A stretch of 64,000 nt of DNA from Erythroxylum novogranatense (Eukaryota; Streptophyta; Magnoliopsida; Malpighiales; Erythroxylaceae). The stretch spans positions 10,347,225 to 10,411,224 of the forward strand of contig CM057226.1 in the NCBI GenBank assembly GCA_029891385.1, read 5' to 3'. Numbering within the stretch: the stretch's first letter is position 1; every line of letters begins with the position of its first letter. Shown here one piece after another: positions 11,371 through 21,836 of the stretch. Position numbers and translations under genes: made by a program. The notes under the pieces are model-generated. The model saw only the letters and a list, made by a program, of their open reading frames with translations, was not told the origin of the DNA and did not search any database.

Positions 11371-11525
11371 TTTGTCTAATTTTATAGTATTTTATTTTAT
11401 TTTATGAATCTCAGTTATTTATTTATGCGAAACTTGCATTCATTTATGTGAAACCTACGTAGGATTTACATAAATAAATAATTAAGATTTATAAGACACA
11501 ATAAAATATCACAAAATTAGACAAA
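11371..11525. mobile_element. Fold-back MITE upstream of UGT gene 1
   Basis: The left arm begins TTTGTCTAATTTTATAGTAT. The reverse complement of the right arm begins TTTGTCTAATTTTGTGATAT. The two arms stay similar for about 60 bp (through TTATTTATTTATG) around a short centre containing CCTACGTAGG. No coding capacity, and no clear TSD, so the superfamily is not assigned. It lies about 370 bp upstream of the gene 1 ATG. Confidence 0.75.
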
Positions 11526-11895
11526 AAAAATAAATTTAGAATTTATGCTCGTTGATATTTCGCCTCCGCATGTGGCATTGGTTATTTGGTTGCCTTGAAA
11601 AGCAAGTAGGGACGCTTGGCAAGTGACTTCCGTAGATCTACGAAAAAATGAGATCTTATCCTGGTTACTGACAGCAGCTCGATGGTGAAAGGAGCGGACT
11701 CACCATGAGTTGTAATTAAAGCCCATCGACTGCATCTTATGTTCCACTTCCAAAGGACTGAGTTGTAATTAAAGCTGATCGACTGCATCTTATGCTCCAC
11801 TTCCAAACTCGACCGAGACAAAAGAGAAAGTAATGCCATGAATAACGTACGGAAATCGAACGTAATCAAGACCGTGGCCGGATTTTGTGATTGGC
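11526..11895. repeat. Upstream region of UGT gene 1 with a 53-bp tandem duplication
   Basis: The unit at 11,707-11,759 (GAGTTGTAATTAAAGCCCAT onward) is repeated at 11,760 to about 11,807 with two or three changes. The rest of the interval, up to the Tat-2 LTR at 11,896, has no recognisable gene or element. Confidence 0.7.
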
Positions 11896-12325
11896 TGGTT
11901 ACATCGGATTACTGGCGGGCTATGCGTTCTAGATTTGGATCCGTGGAGTTGGCGCGCTACGTAGAAACTTCAACGTATAGATCCCTACAAAACAAAGAAG
12001 GCACGTCGGGGTCAGGTGTCGATTAAGCCTCCGCCTTCAAGTCGGTCTTTTTGGTGAAGGTGAGATTGCCGTATGCAGAGAGAATTATGTTATGATTGCG
12101 TACCTCTGTTATGACAAAGTTGTACCTTATATACAAAGTAATAACTAGGTTTAAGTCTTTGTGTGTTTGCATGGGAGACTTTCACCTAGGAATGGGCCAA
12201 GGAGGGCGTGGGCTGGACCTAGGCTTGGCATAGCCCATAGGTATAAGACTGATCTTTGAAGATTGGACCGATCGGCCCACACATCGTTGAGACTGGGTTC
12301 GGGCCCAGTACGACCGACCCGACCA
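11896..12325 (-). repeat. Tat-2 3' LTR (430 bp) and adjoining polypurine tract
   Basis: It begins TGGTTACATCGG and ends GACCCGACCA on the plus strand. Most of it is nearly identical to the 5' LTR (21,837-22,269), but the first 75 bp or so (U5 end) and a block near 12,010-12,045 differ strongly. Those same differences are shared with the 3' LTR of Tat-3. The adjoining bases 12,326-12,346 read on the minus strand as a purine-rich tract (GAGGAGTAGGGGGTTTA), matching the tract before the Tat-3 3' LTR. Confidence 0.9.
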
Positions 12326-12853
12326 TAAACCCCCTACTCCTCGAGTCTGAGTGAAGAGAAGGGTCGAAGGAGTATGCGTGAGTCTTGTAGCTCGTCCGTA
12401 AGATAGTTCGGGGTAGGCCTGATCGGTCGAATATTGGCATTATAGCTCGTCCGTGGGACAGCTCGTAATAAGCCCGATTGATCGGATTTCGACGGGTAGT
12501 GCGTGATTGCTCGTATTGGGATCGGTCGACTGAGTGCCCCAACCGGTCGGCATTGGCACTTACTGCATGATAGCTCACTCCCAAGCAGATCGGGTGGTCA
12601 TCATTAGCGAGCGCATGAAAGTGCTTGGAACATTTATTGTTTGACGGCGCGTGCCCTCGGATGACTTTTTTAGAATCAAGCGTATCGTCTTTAAATAGTT
12701 GTAACCGTATCCGTCGTCCTTTCAACTGTCGCGTCGCTCCAGATTTTGAACAACCCTACTTCTCCTTGGCTCGGATTATGCCGCGTGGCCAAGCACAACT
12801 CGGATCTTCTCCACGCGTCGCACTTCAATTGGATCGCTCATTCGAGAGTTCCC

Positions 12854-12860
12854 TTATAAA
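12854..12860 (+). promoter_or_regulatory. TATA-like box for Tat-2 antisense ORF
   Basis: TTATAAA, in the context CCCTTATAAACGCTCAGGAT, lies 207 bp upstream of the ATG at 13,061. Tat-3 has TTATAAAA in the same context 218 bp upstream of its ATG. The conserved position and the pyrimidine-rich leader that follows support a promoter. Inferred, not measured. Confidence 0.5.
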
Positions 12861-13060
12861 CGCTCAGGATCGGCAAGTTATTTGGTTTTTTTCACGTTTG
12901 TTTCGTTCTTGCTTACGCCCTACTTTCATTTGCTCTTTCTTGCTCTCAGTTCTCGGAAATTTCCTTCAACCGTTGTTCGATTTTCCCCCCTTCATTCACT
13001 AAATAGGTACGTCTCTCCTCCTCTAAAGTTTTCTTTTCAAAAGTTCTCTTCCTGGTAAGC

Positions 13061-13826
13061 ATGTCGACGACTAGTTCTAGAAGTATGGTAGAAGGTGTTG
13101 AAGAGATATCGACGAGAGAAATGAAGGATGGGTTGGTTGTGGAGGCACCGCCGAGAAACGAATCGACGATGAACGTGGGGGAGTTGAATCGGTCAGTGCT
13201 TAGATTTAACATCCCTACGTCCGAGGGCCGGTGACCACAGGGAACGGCGAATCCACAAAGAACTTGAGTGGATATTTATTTGTTTACGGCGTTTTTCTCG
13301 GTTGGGGTATGAGGCTTCCATACGCCTCGATCGTCGACGATGTGTGTACAACCTATCAGCTGATGCCGAGCCAAATTCCTCCAAATAGCTGGAGGTTTAT
13401 CAATGGCTTGGCTTTGCTGTGCCACCAGTTCGGGTGCCCTCCTTCGATTGGCGTTCTGCGCCATTTCTTGAGAATGAGTCAGAGTCCGATCTCTGGGGCC
13501 GGGATCCCTTCTATGCAATACCGAGATGCCCGGCATCGGCCGACCGGGACAGCTTCGAAGGTCTCTTCTTGGCGGACGAAGTATTTCTTTGTGAAGCCCC
13601 CAGGGTCCTCCTTCGAGTCTCGAGCCGTGGAGGTATCCTTTAGCCGAGCAGTGGAATGACGTGTCGAGCATACCCCTTAGTAGGGAGGAGCGGATAGTAG
13701 TTAGTCGTATAAAAGCGCTCGGTCGATACGACTTCGCTCGGCTCGTCCAGGGCTATTTCAGGGGGGCCTCGACCAGTTCTTTCCCACCACGGATTAGCGG
13801 GCTAGGAGAGGAAGCCTCCCCGTCTG
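13061..13826 (+). pseudogene. Tat-2 antisense additional ORF, exon 1 (PF04195-like domain)
   Basis: ATG at 13,061 (ATGTCGACGACTAGTTCTAG), then a short N-terminal segment (TREMKDGLVVEAP, VGELNRSVLR), a frameshift near 13,230, and the PF04195-like core in the 13,231-13,659 frame: MRLPYASIVDDVC, QIPPNSWRFINGLALLCHQF, SWRTKYFFVKPPG. The domain continues to a CTG|GTTGA donor at 13,826/13,827. Without splicing the frame ends at the TGA inside GGTTGA. It lies antisense to gag-pol. Function unknown. Confidence 0.8.
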
Positions 13827-13905
13827 GTTGACTCTTCATGGTTGATTACTTCTTGAATTTTTATTCTTGGTTTTACTTTCGACTTGTTTTATTCTTTGTG
13901 CGACC

Positions 13906-15237
13906 ATGGTAAGGATAGAGGATTTTTTGCCGGACCATGGCTCCCCAAAATCAAAGAGTAGCCGAGGAAGAAGAAGAGGAAAGAGGTGGAGGCGGTGAGG
14001 GCTCGCTCATTGGTGGAGCTACGCCATTATCTTGATGTCGCCGGTCCCTCCGCCTGCAGAAGATCTTCCTGCTGCGACGGCGTCGTTGTCGATCGTGCCA
14101 GCTAGCGCGAGCCGAGCGGTCTTGGTCGAGGAGGAGGAGGAGGAAGTGGAGCCTCCTCTTCAGAGGAAGAGACTGATCCGACTCAGTGATCTCCCGTCCG
14201 GCCCGTCTGGTCAAGGTGGGAAAGAAAAAGAGAAGAAAGGCAAAGGGAAAAGGCGAGCAGCTAACGCCGAGCAGTGGGAGTCTACCATTAAGCTGGCCAA
14301 GACTGCCTCGATCAGGGACCTCAAAGTGTCCCTCCATATTGCCTAGAGGATTACTCCCCCGGTGGACGAGCAAGTCATAGATAAGAAGAGTAATCTGGAG
14401 CTGGGGTCTCAACTCATTCGTAGCGGCATACGGAGTGCGGCGATGTCCTTCGCGGTGGTGCAGCGTCTGGAGGCTCTGGACCAGGAAGTTCGGGACCTTC
14501 ATGAGCAGATGAAGGCTTTAAAGGACGAGCTTTCAGAGGTGAAGGAGGGAAGAGACCTTCTTCAGGCTCAAAACTCTTCTTTAGAGGAGGAGAAGAAATC
14601 TCGGGAGGAAGCGATGAGTGCTTTGGAGGCTCAACTTGCTATGGGGGAGGAGGAGAAGATCAGGGCAATAGCAGCGAAGGGCGAGCTGGTCAAGGTGTGT
14701 GAGATTTTGGAGAAGAAAATGGAGTTGGAGAGGAAGCTTAAAGAAAAGTTCCTCCAAGACTGTCATGCAGCGGTGGAGGACAAGCACAGGACCGAGGATG
14801 TGTTGAGAAAGTTGCGATGCTCCGTTAAGAGGCAAAGAATTGAGGAGATCAAAAGGTGGAAGAGAAGAAATCTGAATGCGGAATGCCTATAGCTCGCCTA
14901 CGACGTAACCCTTTCGGTCCTGAAAAGGTGCCATGAGATTCACTTTCCCGATGGGTCGGAGCGGCCTTCATTTGAAGATTATGCCGAGCCGCTACTTCCT
15001 GCTCTCGGCCTTTCGTTGGAGGGAATCAAGGAGAGGGCCGTGGGGGAGCGGACCGTTGTTCCGGACGAGGAGTTGGATCTTAGCTCGACAGAAGAAGAAG
15101 AGGATGTCACTCCGCTGTCAGCTCCTCCTGATCTAATTGCCGGCCCTTCTTTTTCCTTGGCCGTTCCTGCTGTCGACCCTTCCTCTGCCGACCCGGTTGT
15201 TGGCCCTTCTTCTCTTCCTCTCGAAGCATTGGGGTGA
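13906..15237 (+). pseudogene. Tat-2 antisense additional ORF, exon 2 (basic linker and coiled coil)
   Basis: It starts at the Met equivalent to the first in-frame Met after the Tat-3 intron. Order of parts: MVRIEDF; a frameshift; an acidic run (LVEEEEEEVEPP); a basic, nuclear-signal-like run (GGKEKEKKGKGKRRA); then from 14,362 a long coiled coil with heptads (RLEALDQEVRDLHEQMKALK, EEKKSREEAMSALEAQLA) to 14,892; a stop; and a conserved tail (HFPDGSERPSFEDYAE, DEELDLSS) ending at 15,237. The AG acceptor is missing here (TGTGCGACCATGG against CTCTGCAGCCATGG in Tat-3). The family is not known to me beyond its co-occurrence with the PF04195-like exon. Confidence 0.75.
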
Positions 15238-15439
15238 TTGTTTCCTTTTGTAAAGCTCATCTGGTCGGGCTTGTGACCAGAACTTTTGATTCTAACGAAT
15301 GGAAATGCGTTTTTCACTACCTCTTTTGCATTTAAGGTTAGACTATCTCTTTAAGAAGCAAATTGTGCACGAGTGTATTCATTGTGCATCGAACGGTTGA
15401 CTTAGGTCGAGCGATTATGAGGCCGGACGATCTTAGGTT

Positions 15440-16208
15440 TTATCTTAGGATCCTAGGTGAGTGTAGTCGATCGATGTCGAGGTCTATGACGAGGCCGAAT
15501 AAGGGGTCCCAATGATCTTGTCTTGGTGACCGACCGACCGTAGTCGATCTGTGTCGAGGCCGAGCGAGGGGTCCCAAGGATCTTGTCTTGGCGACCCGAC
15601 CGACCGTAGTCGATCTATGTCGAGGCCGAGCGAGGGGTCCCAAGGATCTTGTCTTGGCGACCCGACCGACCGTAGTCGATCTATGTCGAGGCCGAGCGAG
15701 GGGTCCCAAGGATCTTGTCTTGGCGACCCGACCGACCGTAGTCGATCTATGTCGAGGCCGGGCGAGGGGTCCCATGGATCTTGTCTTGGCGACCCGATCG
15801 ACCGTAGTCGACCTATGTCGAGGCCGAGTGAGGGGTCCTAAGGATCTTGTTTTGGCGACCCGATCAACCGTAGTCGATCTATGTCGAGGCTGAGCGAGGG
15901 GTCCCAAGGATCTTGTCTTGGCGACCCGATCGACCGTAGTCGATCTATGTCGAAGCCGAGCGAGGGATCCCAAGGATTTTGTCTTGACGACCCGATCGAC
16001 CGTAGTCGATCTATGTCGAGGCCGAGCGAGGGGTCCCAAGGATCTTGTCTTGGCAACTCGATCGATCGTAGTTGATCTATGTCGAGGCCGAGCGAGGGGT
16101 CCCAAGGATCTTGTCTTTGCAACCCGATCGACCGTAGTCGATTTATGTCGAGGCCGAGCGAGGGGTCCCAAGGATCTTGTCTTGGCGACCCGATCGACCG
16201 TAGTCGAT
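15440..16208. repeat. Tat-2 minisatellite, 66-bp unit, about 11-12 copies
   Basis: GTCCC marks copies at 15,571, 15,637, 15,703, 15,769, 15,835, 15,901, 15,967, 16,033, 16,099 and 16,165, an exact 66-bp period. The unit core reads GTCCCAAGGATCTTGTCTTG, then GCGACCCGACCGACCGTAGT, then CGATCTATGTCGAGGCCGAG. Because 66 is a multiple of three, it stays open in several frames on both strands and gives false ORFs of up to 243 codons. Copies differ mostly by C/T and G/A changes. It sits between the convergent ends of pol and the antisense ORF. Confidence 0.97.
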
Positions 16209-16269
16209 GGGATTTTCTACTCTGCCAATTTTAATGGAATTCGTTCTTGCCGAGAAATCTGAAAACCCC

Positions 16270-16275
16270 TTTATT
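16270..16275 (-). terminator. Conserved AATAAA downstream of Tat-2 pol
   Basis: On the minus strand AATAAA lies about 120 bp past the integrase stop, in a block nearly identical in all three Tat copies and just before the minisatellite. Likely a polyadenylation signal of the sense transcript. Confidence 0.45.
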
Positions 16276-16391
16276 GATGATAATGAGGGCGTGGGCCGTT
16301 AAAAAACCTGTCTGGCAGGGACAGGAAAAAGGTACCCACAGGTTTTGTACAAAAACAGTATTGAACAAATATTAACTAAAATAAAACTTAT

Positions 16392-17470
16392 CTACTGGTA
16401 GAACGCCTTCAGATTTCGAGAGTTCCATGGCCTTGGTAGAATTTTCTCATTCGCATTGCGTAGGATGTAAGAGCCATGCCTGGCTTGCTTAATTACCTGA
16501 TACGGTCCTTCCCATGCCTGTCCAAGCTTTCCAGGGTGTTTCCCAGCCGCCTCGACTTTTCGCAGGACGTACCCCCCGACCTTTACGTCGCTCGGCTTTA
16601 CCCTTCTGTTGTAGAACTTCGTTGCTTTCTGCCTGACGGCTTCCGAACGAGCGGCAACCCTCTCCCTGTCTTCACCGAGAAGCACGAATTCGGCTCGGCG
16701 GGCTTAGTTGTTCAGCTCTTCGTCATAGTTCGACACCCTTTGGTTGTGCAGCACCACTTCTACAGGAACTAAGGCTTCCGTCCCAAAGGTCATCCTGAAC
16801 GGTGTTTCCCCTGTGGCCCCATTTGGTGTGGTTTTGTACGCCCACAACACTTCATCAAGCTCTTCCACCCAAGTCTTTCGTCCGTCAAGGCGCTTCTTAA
16901 GAGCACTCATTATCTTTTTGTTTGTGTTCTCCGCGAGACCGTTGCTTTGAGGGTGAGCTACTGAGGTCAACTGTAGCCTTATCCTTAATCGGTCGCAGAA
17001 ATCTCTGAACTTATCGTTATCGAACTACCGACCGTTGTCTGCAACCAGCACCATAGGCATCCCGAAGTGAGTTAGTATATTTTTCTTTACGAAACTCTCC
17101 ACCTTTTGTTCGGAAATTGCAGCGACCGCTTCCGCTTCTACCCATTTGGTGAAGTACTCCACTGCCACTATCAGGAACTTCTTCTGTCCGGGACCGAGAG
17201 GGAAGGGCCTCAGTATATCCATTCCCCATTGAGCGAAAGGAATAGGATGACTAACAATTTTCATCCTCTCGGTTGGCTGGTGAGACAGGCTGTTGTTTCT
17301 CTGGCAGGCCCCACATCGGTCGACTTTCTCCTGGCAGTCTTTCCTCATCGTCGGCCAGTAATACCCCTGTCTGATCAGCCTATGGGCTAACATTCTGCCT
17401 CCTACATGGTTGCCACACATCCGCCGTGGACTTGATCATTGCATTACGCCTCTTCTTCGTTTAAGCATCG
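16392..17470 (-). pseudogene. Tat-2 integrase
   Basis: The minus frame 17,420-17,025 holds the HHCC zinc region (CGNHVGGRMLAHRLIRQGYY, VDRCGACQRNN), the first catalytic Asp (QWGMDILRPFPLG) and the second (VLVADNGR), then a stop at the codon after DNGR. The frame 16,970-16,704 has HPQSNGLAENTNKK with the catalytic Glu. The frame 16,685-16,392 has the tail KLGQAWEGPYQV...LKAFYQ. Catalytic residues are present but stops separate the blocks. Confidence 0.9.
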
Positions 17471-17482
17471 CGGCGGTGGCGA

Positions 17483-18145
17483 TCATAAGATCGCCAGACA
17501 GGCATCATTCATGATCGCGTATTCAACTGCCTTTATTCTCAATTTCTTGGCCTCTGAGGTTTCTTGCGGTTGTGTTCCCTCTAGGAGATACCGTCTAATC
17601 GGTTCCATCCAACTCGATCGATCGGTATTTACCTCGAGCACTTCCTTGGCTTTTTGAATGCTAAGACGATCTAGTCGTTCGACTAGAACGCTATTTTTGG
17701 CATCTCGATCTGAGGCTATTTTAGAGAGCGCATCCGCTTTAGCATTTTGAGCTCGTTCTATCATGTTGATCGAGTACTGCTCGAAATTACTTAACTCCCG
17801 CTTTACTAGCTCCAGGTACTCGATCATCTTTGTTGGCTTCATAATCGCTTGATGACTTGGCCGACCACCACTGCTATCGCTATATATCTTTAGATGCTTT
17901 ACCTCCATTTCCTTAGCCAGTTGGAGACCGGCTATCAGAGCCTCATATTCTGTCTCGTTATTGGAGGCCTTGAATTCTAGCCGAATGGCGTATTCCACCT
18001 TCTCTTTCGTATGCGGGTCGATTAATACCACTCCTGCTCCGAATCCTTCAGCGTTGGACGACCCATCAACGAACAAGCTCCAGGCAGGGAATTGCTCATC
18101 CTTCGAGCTGGGTTGGCTCATCTCTGCAATGAAGTCTACCAACAC
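17483..18145 (-). pseudogene. Tat-2 second (archaeal-like) RNase H and linker to integrase
   Basis: 220 codons are open on the minus strand. SLFVDGSS (catalytic Asp), FKASNNETEYEALIAGLQLA (Glu) and LKIYSDSS (Asp) are the spaced acidic residues of an RNase H1-type fold. It follows the classical RNase H at 18,570-18,146. A second RNase H of this type in this position is typical of Tat-lineage elements. Part of the domain after YSDS appears altered (GGRPSHQAIMK) relative to Tat-3 (QVVVGQVTGQYE). The linker (RAQNAKADALSKIASDRDA) leads into integrase. Confidence 0.85.
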
Positions 18146-18570
18146 CTGTGCCTTAATCGTCGTCAGGGGCTTGTATTGTATGTCGAACTCTCCACTCTAC
18201 CGCCCACTTTATTAGTGGAATTCAAGTTTGGACTTTTGAAGGCACTTTGCCGAGGGTTGGTCGGTCCATACCTCAATGGTATGACTTTGGAAGTAGGGTC
18301 TTAGCTTCCGGGCTGCCATTATTAAGGAGAGGGCTAGTTTTTCTATAGGCGCATACCTCGTTTCCGGTCCGGTCAACACCTTGCTGACGTAGTAGATCGG
18401 GCGTTGCTCATTTCCCTCCGATAGAACAAGTACTGCGCTGATTGACCCTTCCATCACTGCTAAATATAAAATCAGATTCTCCCCCTCAACCGAGCTTTGC
18501 AGGATAGGCGGGCTAGACAAGTATTGCTTTAAGTGTTGAAAAGCTTTCTCGCATTCATCCGGCCATTAGA
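18146..18570 (-). pseudogene. Tat-2 classical RNase H
   Basis: The minus frame 18,520-18,212 reads LSSPPILQ-type start, LYLAVMEGSISAVLVLSEGN, PIYYVSKVLTGPETRYAPIE, ALSLIMAARKLRPYFQSHTI and VWTDQP. This is the RT-connected RNase H of gypsy elements. It is frameshifted at both ends relative to RT and to the second RNase H. Confidence 0.85.
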
Positions 18571-19614
18571 ACTGGGTCACATTCGCTTTCCTCAAAATTT
18601 TGAAAAATGGGAGGAACTTGTCTCCCAATCTAGAAACGAACCTGCTTAGAGAGACTATCCGATCGGTCAATATCTGTACTTCTTTTAAGCATTACGGCGA
18701 GGGCATTTGGATGATGACTTCGATCTTCTATGGATTAGCCTCAATCTCCCGTTGAGTAATCATGAACCCCAGGAATTTTCCTGATGCCACACCAAAGACG
18801 CATTTTTTCAGGTTCAACTTCATCTGAAATCTGTTAAGGGTCTAGAAGACCTCTCTGAGATCTCCCACATGCTCTGCAGCTGTCTTACTTTTGACCACCA
18901 TATCATCTACATAAGCTTCAACAGATCGACCGATCTATTTTTTGAAGACCTCCATGACGAGCCGCTGATAAGTGGCCCTCACATTCTTCAAGTCGAACGG
19001 CATTACTTGGTAACAATATGTGCCCTAGTCGATTATGAAGGCAGTCTTCTCTTCGTCTTCGAGGCTTATCTGAATTTGATGGTAGCTCGAGAAAGCATCC
19101 AAGAAGCTGAGAAGTTCATGTCCGGAAGTGGAGTCTACTAGCTGGTCGATCTTGGGTAGGGGAAACTGTCCTTTGGACATGTCTTGTTCAGGTCAGTGAA
19201 GTCGATTCACATTCTCCATTTCCCATTTTTCTTCTTCACCAACACCACATTGGCGAGCCATTCAGGGTACTTGACTTCTCGGATGAACCCGACTTCAAGT
19301 AGTTTCTCTATTTCTTTCTCGATCACTTCCTGTCGCTTCTTGCAGTGCGATCGCTTCTTTTGCCTAACCGGCTTGTAATCCTGTCGAATACCAAGTGAGT
19401 GCGAGGCGACCGATCTAGAAATTCCAGGCATGTCACTCGGTACCCAAGCGAAGACCGATCTATTTTCCACCAAATAGTCTGTGATTTCTCTAACTAGGTC
19501 CTTCTGAAGCTCGGAACCTAGGTTTGTGAATTTAGAGAGATCGGCTTCGTCCAGTATGACTCGCTGCGTTTCTTCCACTGGGTTCATCCTATCCATCTCC
19601 TCATCGGCTCTCAC
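18570..19614 (-). pseudogene. Tat-2 reverse transcriptase
   Basis: The minus frame 19,614-19,207 carries the RT entry region (FTNLGSELQKDLVREI, VFAWVPSDMPGISRSVASHS, VVLVKKKNGKWRM). YVDDMVV is readable near 18,920-18,890 (intact YVDD), and the thumb region to about 18,600 is in broken frames. Several stops and frameshifts make it inactive. Confidence 0.85.
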
Positions 19615-19692
19615 ATCAAGAGAGCTCGTTAGGACTACCGCCTCGTCTAATGTTTTTGTTTCCGCTAAGTAGCACTCCCTAGCGATTTTCTG

Positions 19693-20250
19693 CTAACCTC
19701 TGATAGTACCGATTCTATGGGGCGTTAGGAATTTCATCACTTGGTAGTAGGTGGAGACGATCGCTCTAAGGACGTTTTGAGTAGCTCGCCCAATTATTGC
19801 ATTGTATGCCCCTTGAAACTTCACCACCAGGAATTCAACGTCCCTCTCAATTTGACGCGGCCTTTGCCCGAACTTCACCTTCAAACATACCTGGGAAAAT
19901 GGATAGGCCGATGCTCCAGTTACCCCTTTGATGGGTCCTTCTATAGGCAGTAGTCGATCTTCGGGTACCTCCATCTGCTTGAAGGCATCATAATACAACA
20001 GGTCGGCCGAGCTGCCCGTATCAATCATCACCCGCTTCACCTCGTAGCCATCCATGTTCAGATTTACAACGAGAGCATCATCATGAGGACAACTTACACC
20101 ATCAAGGTCAGACTCGTCGAACGAAATCATCCCGTCGTTCTCCCTCATTCTTTTGGTTGATGAGTCTCTGCCGACTTGTTTGGCATATCTCTTTCTCCCT
20201 TTAGCAGTGGATCCCCCCGCTGCATTTCCACCAAATATCATGTTGATGAC
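19693..20250 (-). pseudogene. Tat-2 aspartic protease
   Basis: Part of a 252-codon open frame (20,451-19,693). The retropepsin motif VMIDTGSSADLLYYDAFKQM has the catalytic DTGS intact. The substrate-flap and C-terminal region follow (VKFQGAYNAIIGRATQNVL). Upstream in the same frame is a gag-derived Arg/Asp-rich stretch and FGGNAAGGSTAKGRKRYAK. This is the best preserved protease in the window. It would cleave the Gag-Pol polyprotein. Confidence 0.88.
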
Positions 20251-21560
20251 CCCTGTCGGTCGGTCATCTTGTTGCCCAGCATTCATGTCGCCTCTTTCCC
20301 TTGACCGACCTCTCTCTTCGAGTCGATCGCCTGTATTCGTATTCTGCCTCCCTCTATCATTTCTATCATTCCGCCTCCAATTCTGTCGTCTGTTGTTGGA
20401 TCGACCGCTCTTATGCTTGTTATCTCGATCGGCATTTTGCTCGTGCCTCACAAATCTGCCTAACCTTCCCCTTTGTATGAGGAATTCGATTTATCTTTTC
20501 AATTTCCAGCAATTTTCCGTGTCATGACCAATGTCTTTGTGGAAACGGCAGTATAGATCAGGGTTCCTATCCTTGGGGGGAGTCTTCATCTTTTCGGGTT
20601 CTCGGATAGTTTCTATCCGCCTCTGGCCGCCAAGATACTTACGCATATCGCTGTTGGCGGGGTGAACTCCTGTCGATATCCCTGTCGATCGGTTGGCTTT
20701 CTCCAGCTCGACTGGCCTTTTTGTCGCTTGTGCGAACCACCTGCTCTATCATTTGACGAGCGATCATCTATTCTACGCTTCGTATTTTTCAATACTTCTT
20801 TGAGCTGAATGTACCTATCTGCCCTGTTTTTTATTTCCTGAACGGATCGGGGTTGATCGAAGGCTAACGACTTTTTGAACTCCTTATCCCTCGTGTTGTT
20901 CATAAGCGCTGCCAACATTGACGAGCAAGTGAGGTCGGGGACCTCGACCGCTTCATTATTGAACCGAGTGATGAACTCCCGCAAACTTTCGTTCCTTCCT
21001 TGGGTCAATTGCATCACCTCCAAAGCTGTCTTCTATGGTCGCCATGGTGGCGACTGGTTCAGAATAATAACACGAAATCTTCAAACATGTGATCTGACTC
21101 GAGGCAAAGCTATTAAACCATCGCCGAGCTCCCTTTTGGAAGGCCGTACAGAATGCCTTACACTGAATGGCGTCCGGAACGCAATGTAGATTCATCATGG
21201 ATTGGAAGTGCTGTAGGTAGTCCAGGGGGTCGATCTTTCCAGTGTATTTTTCAGGCATCGGTATTTAGGTGCCGGGCGTCGGAAGGCTATCCAAGATTCC
21301 GGAGTAAAGGGAGAGCTGTACTGTGCCGTCGGGTGATCTGGGCGGAAGCTCATGGCTGCGTTAATCCGATCGTCCACGATTTTCTCTAGGGCTTCGGTTG
21401 GGTGGCGATCGGTCGTCATCTTTGATCTGCTGTGCGATTTGCCATGCAGACGCACATTGCTGTTATCTTACCGAGACCGCAAAATCGATGAATCAATAGG
21501 TCACCGCTTCTCAATCTATTTTCGGTGAGGAGGTGTACAGCGTAAGAGGATCTGCATCGA
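20250..21560 (-). pseudogene. Tat-2 gag
   Basis: The capsid-like Retrotrans_gag domain lies at about 21,258-20,880: YTGKIDPLDYLQHFQSMMNL, DAIQCKAFCTAFQKGARRWF, then EVMQLTQGRNESLREFITRF. A C-terminal region (PRSVQEIKNRADRYIQLKEV) follows, then near 20,560-20,480 a Cys/His knuckle of the type CRFHKDIGHDTENC. Frameshifts occur at about 21,020-21,060 and between the knuckle and the Arg/Asp-rich tail. Gag would form the particle that packages element RNA. Confidence 0.85.
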
Positions 21561-21836
21561 GAGCTTTGGAGATTGAGCGCATGTTGGTTTGGCGTTATCC
21601 TCCTGTGGTCGCGCTCTGTTCTTCTTGCTCCAAGGTTTGAGGTTGCGGTTGATCATTGGTCCAAGATTACATGCGGAAACATGATGTGCAAAGGCAGATT
21701 GCGGTAATTGTAAACCCATGCGTTGCATTGCCAGAGCCTCGACAACGGCTATATCAGGGTTTGTCGCTGTCGCCTGACTGATCTGTGTATTTCTGGACGT
21801 GGTGCCCTGAAGTCGGGCCCCACGGTGAGCGCCAAT

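Noticed and set aside
15505..16208. Regular repeats resembling a CRISPR array
   Set aside because: The whole 66-bp unit is repeated with no unique spacers, in a plant retrotransposon.
15440..16262. Long ORFs on both strands (up to 243 codons) through the Tat-2 array, and similar ones at 2,540-3,047 and 57,295-57,621
   Set aside because: They are produced by a 66-bp (multiple of three) tandem repeat and have no domain; the same DNA is open in several frames.
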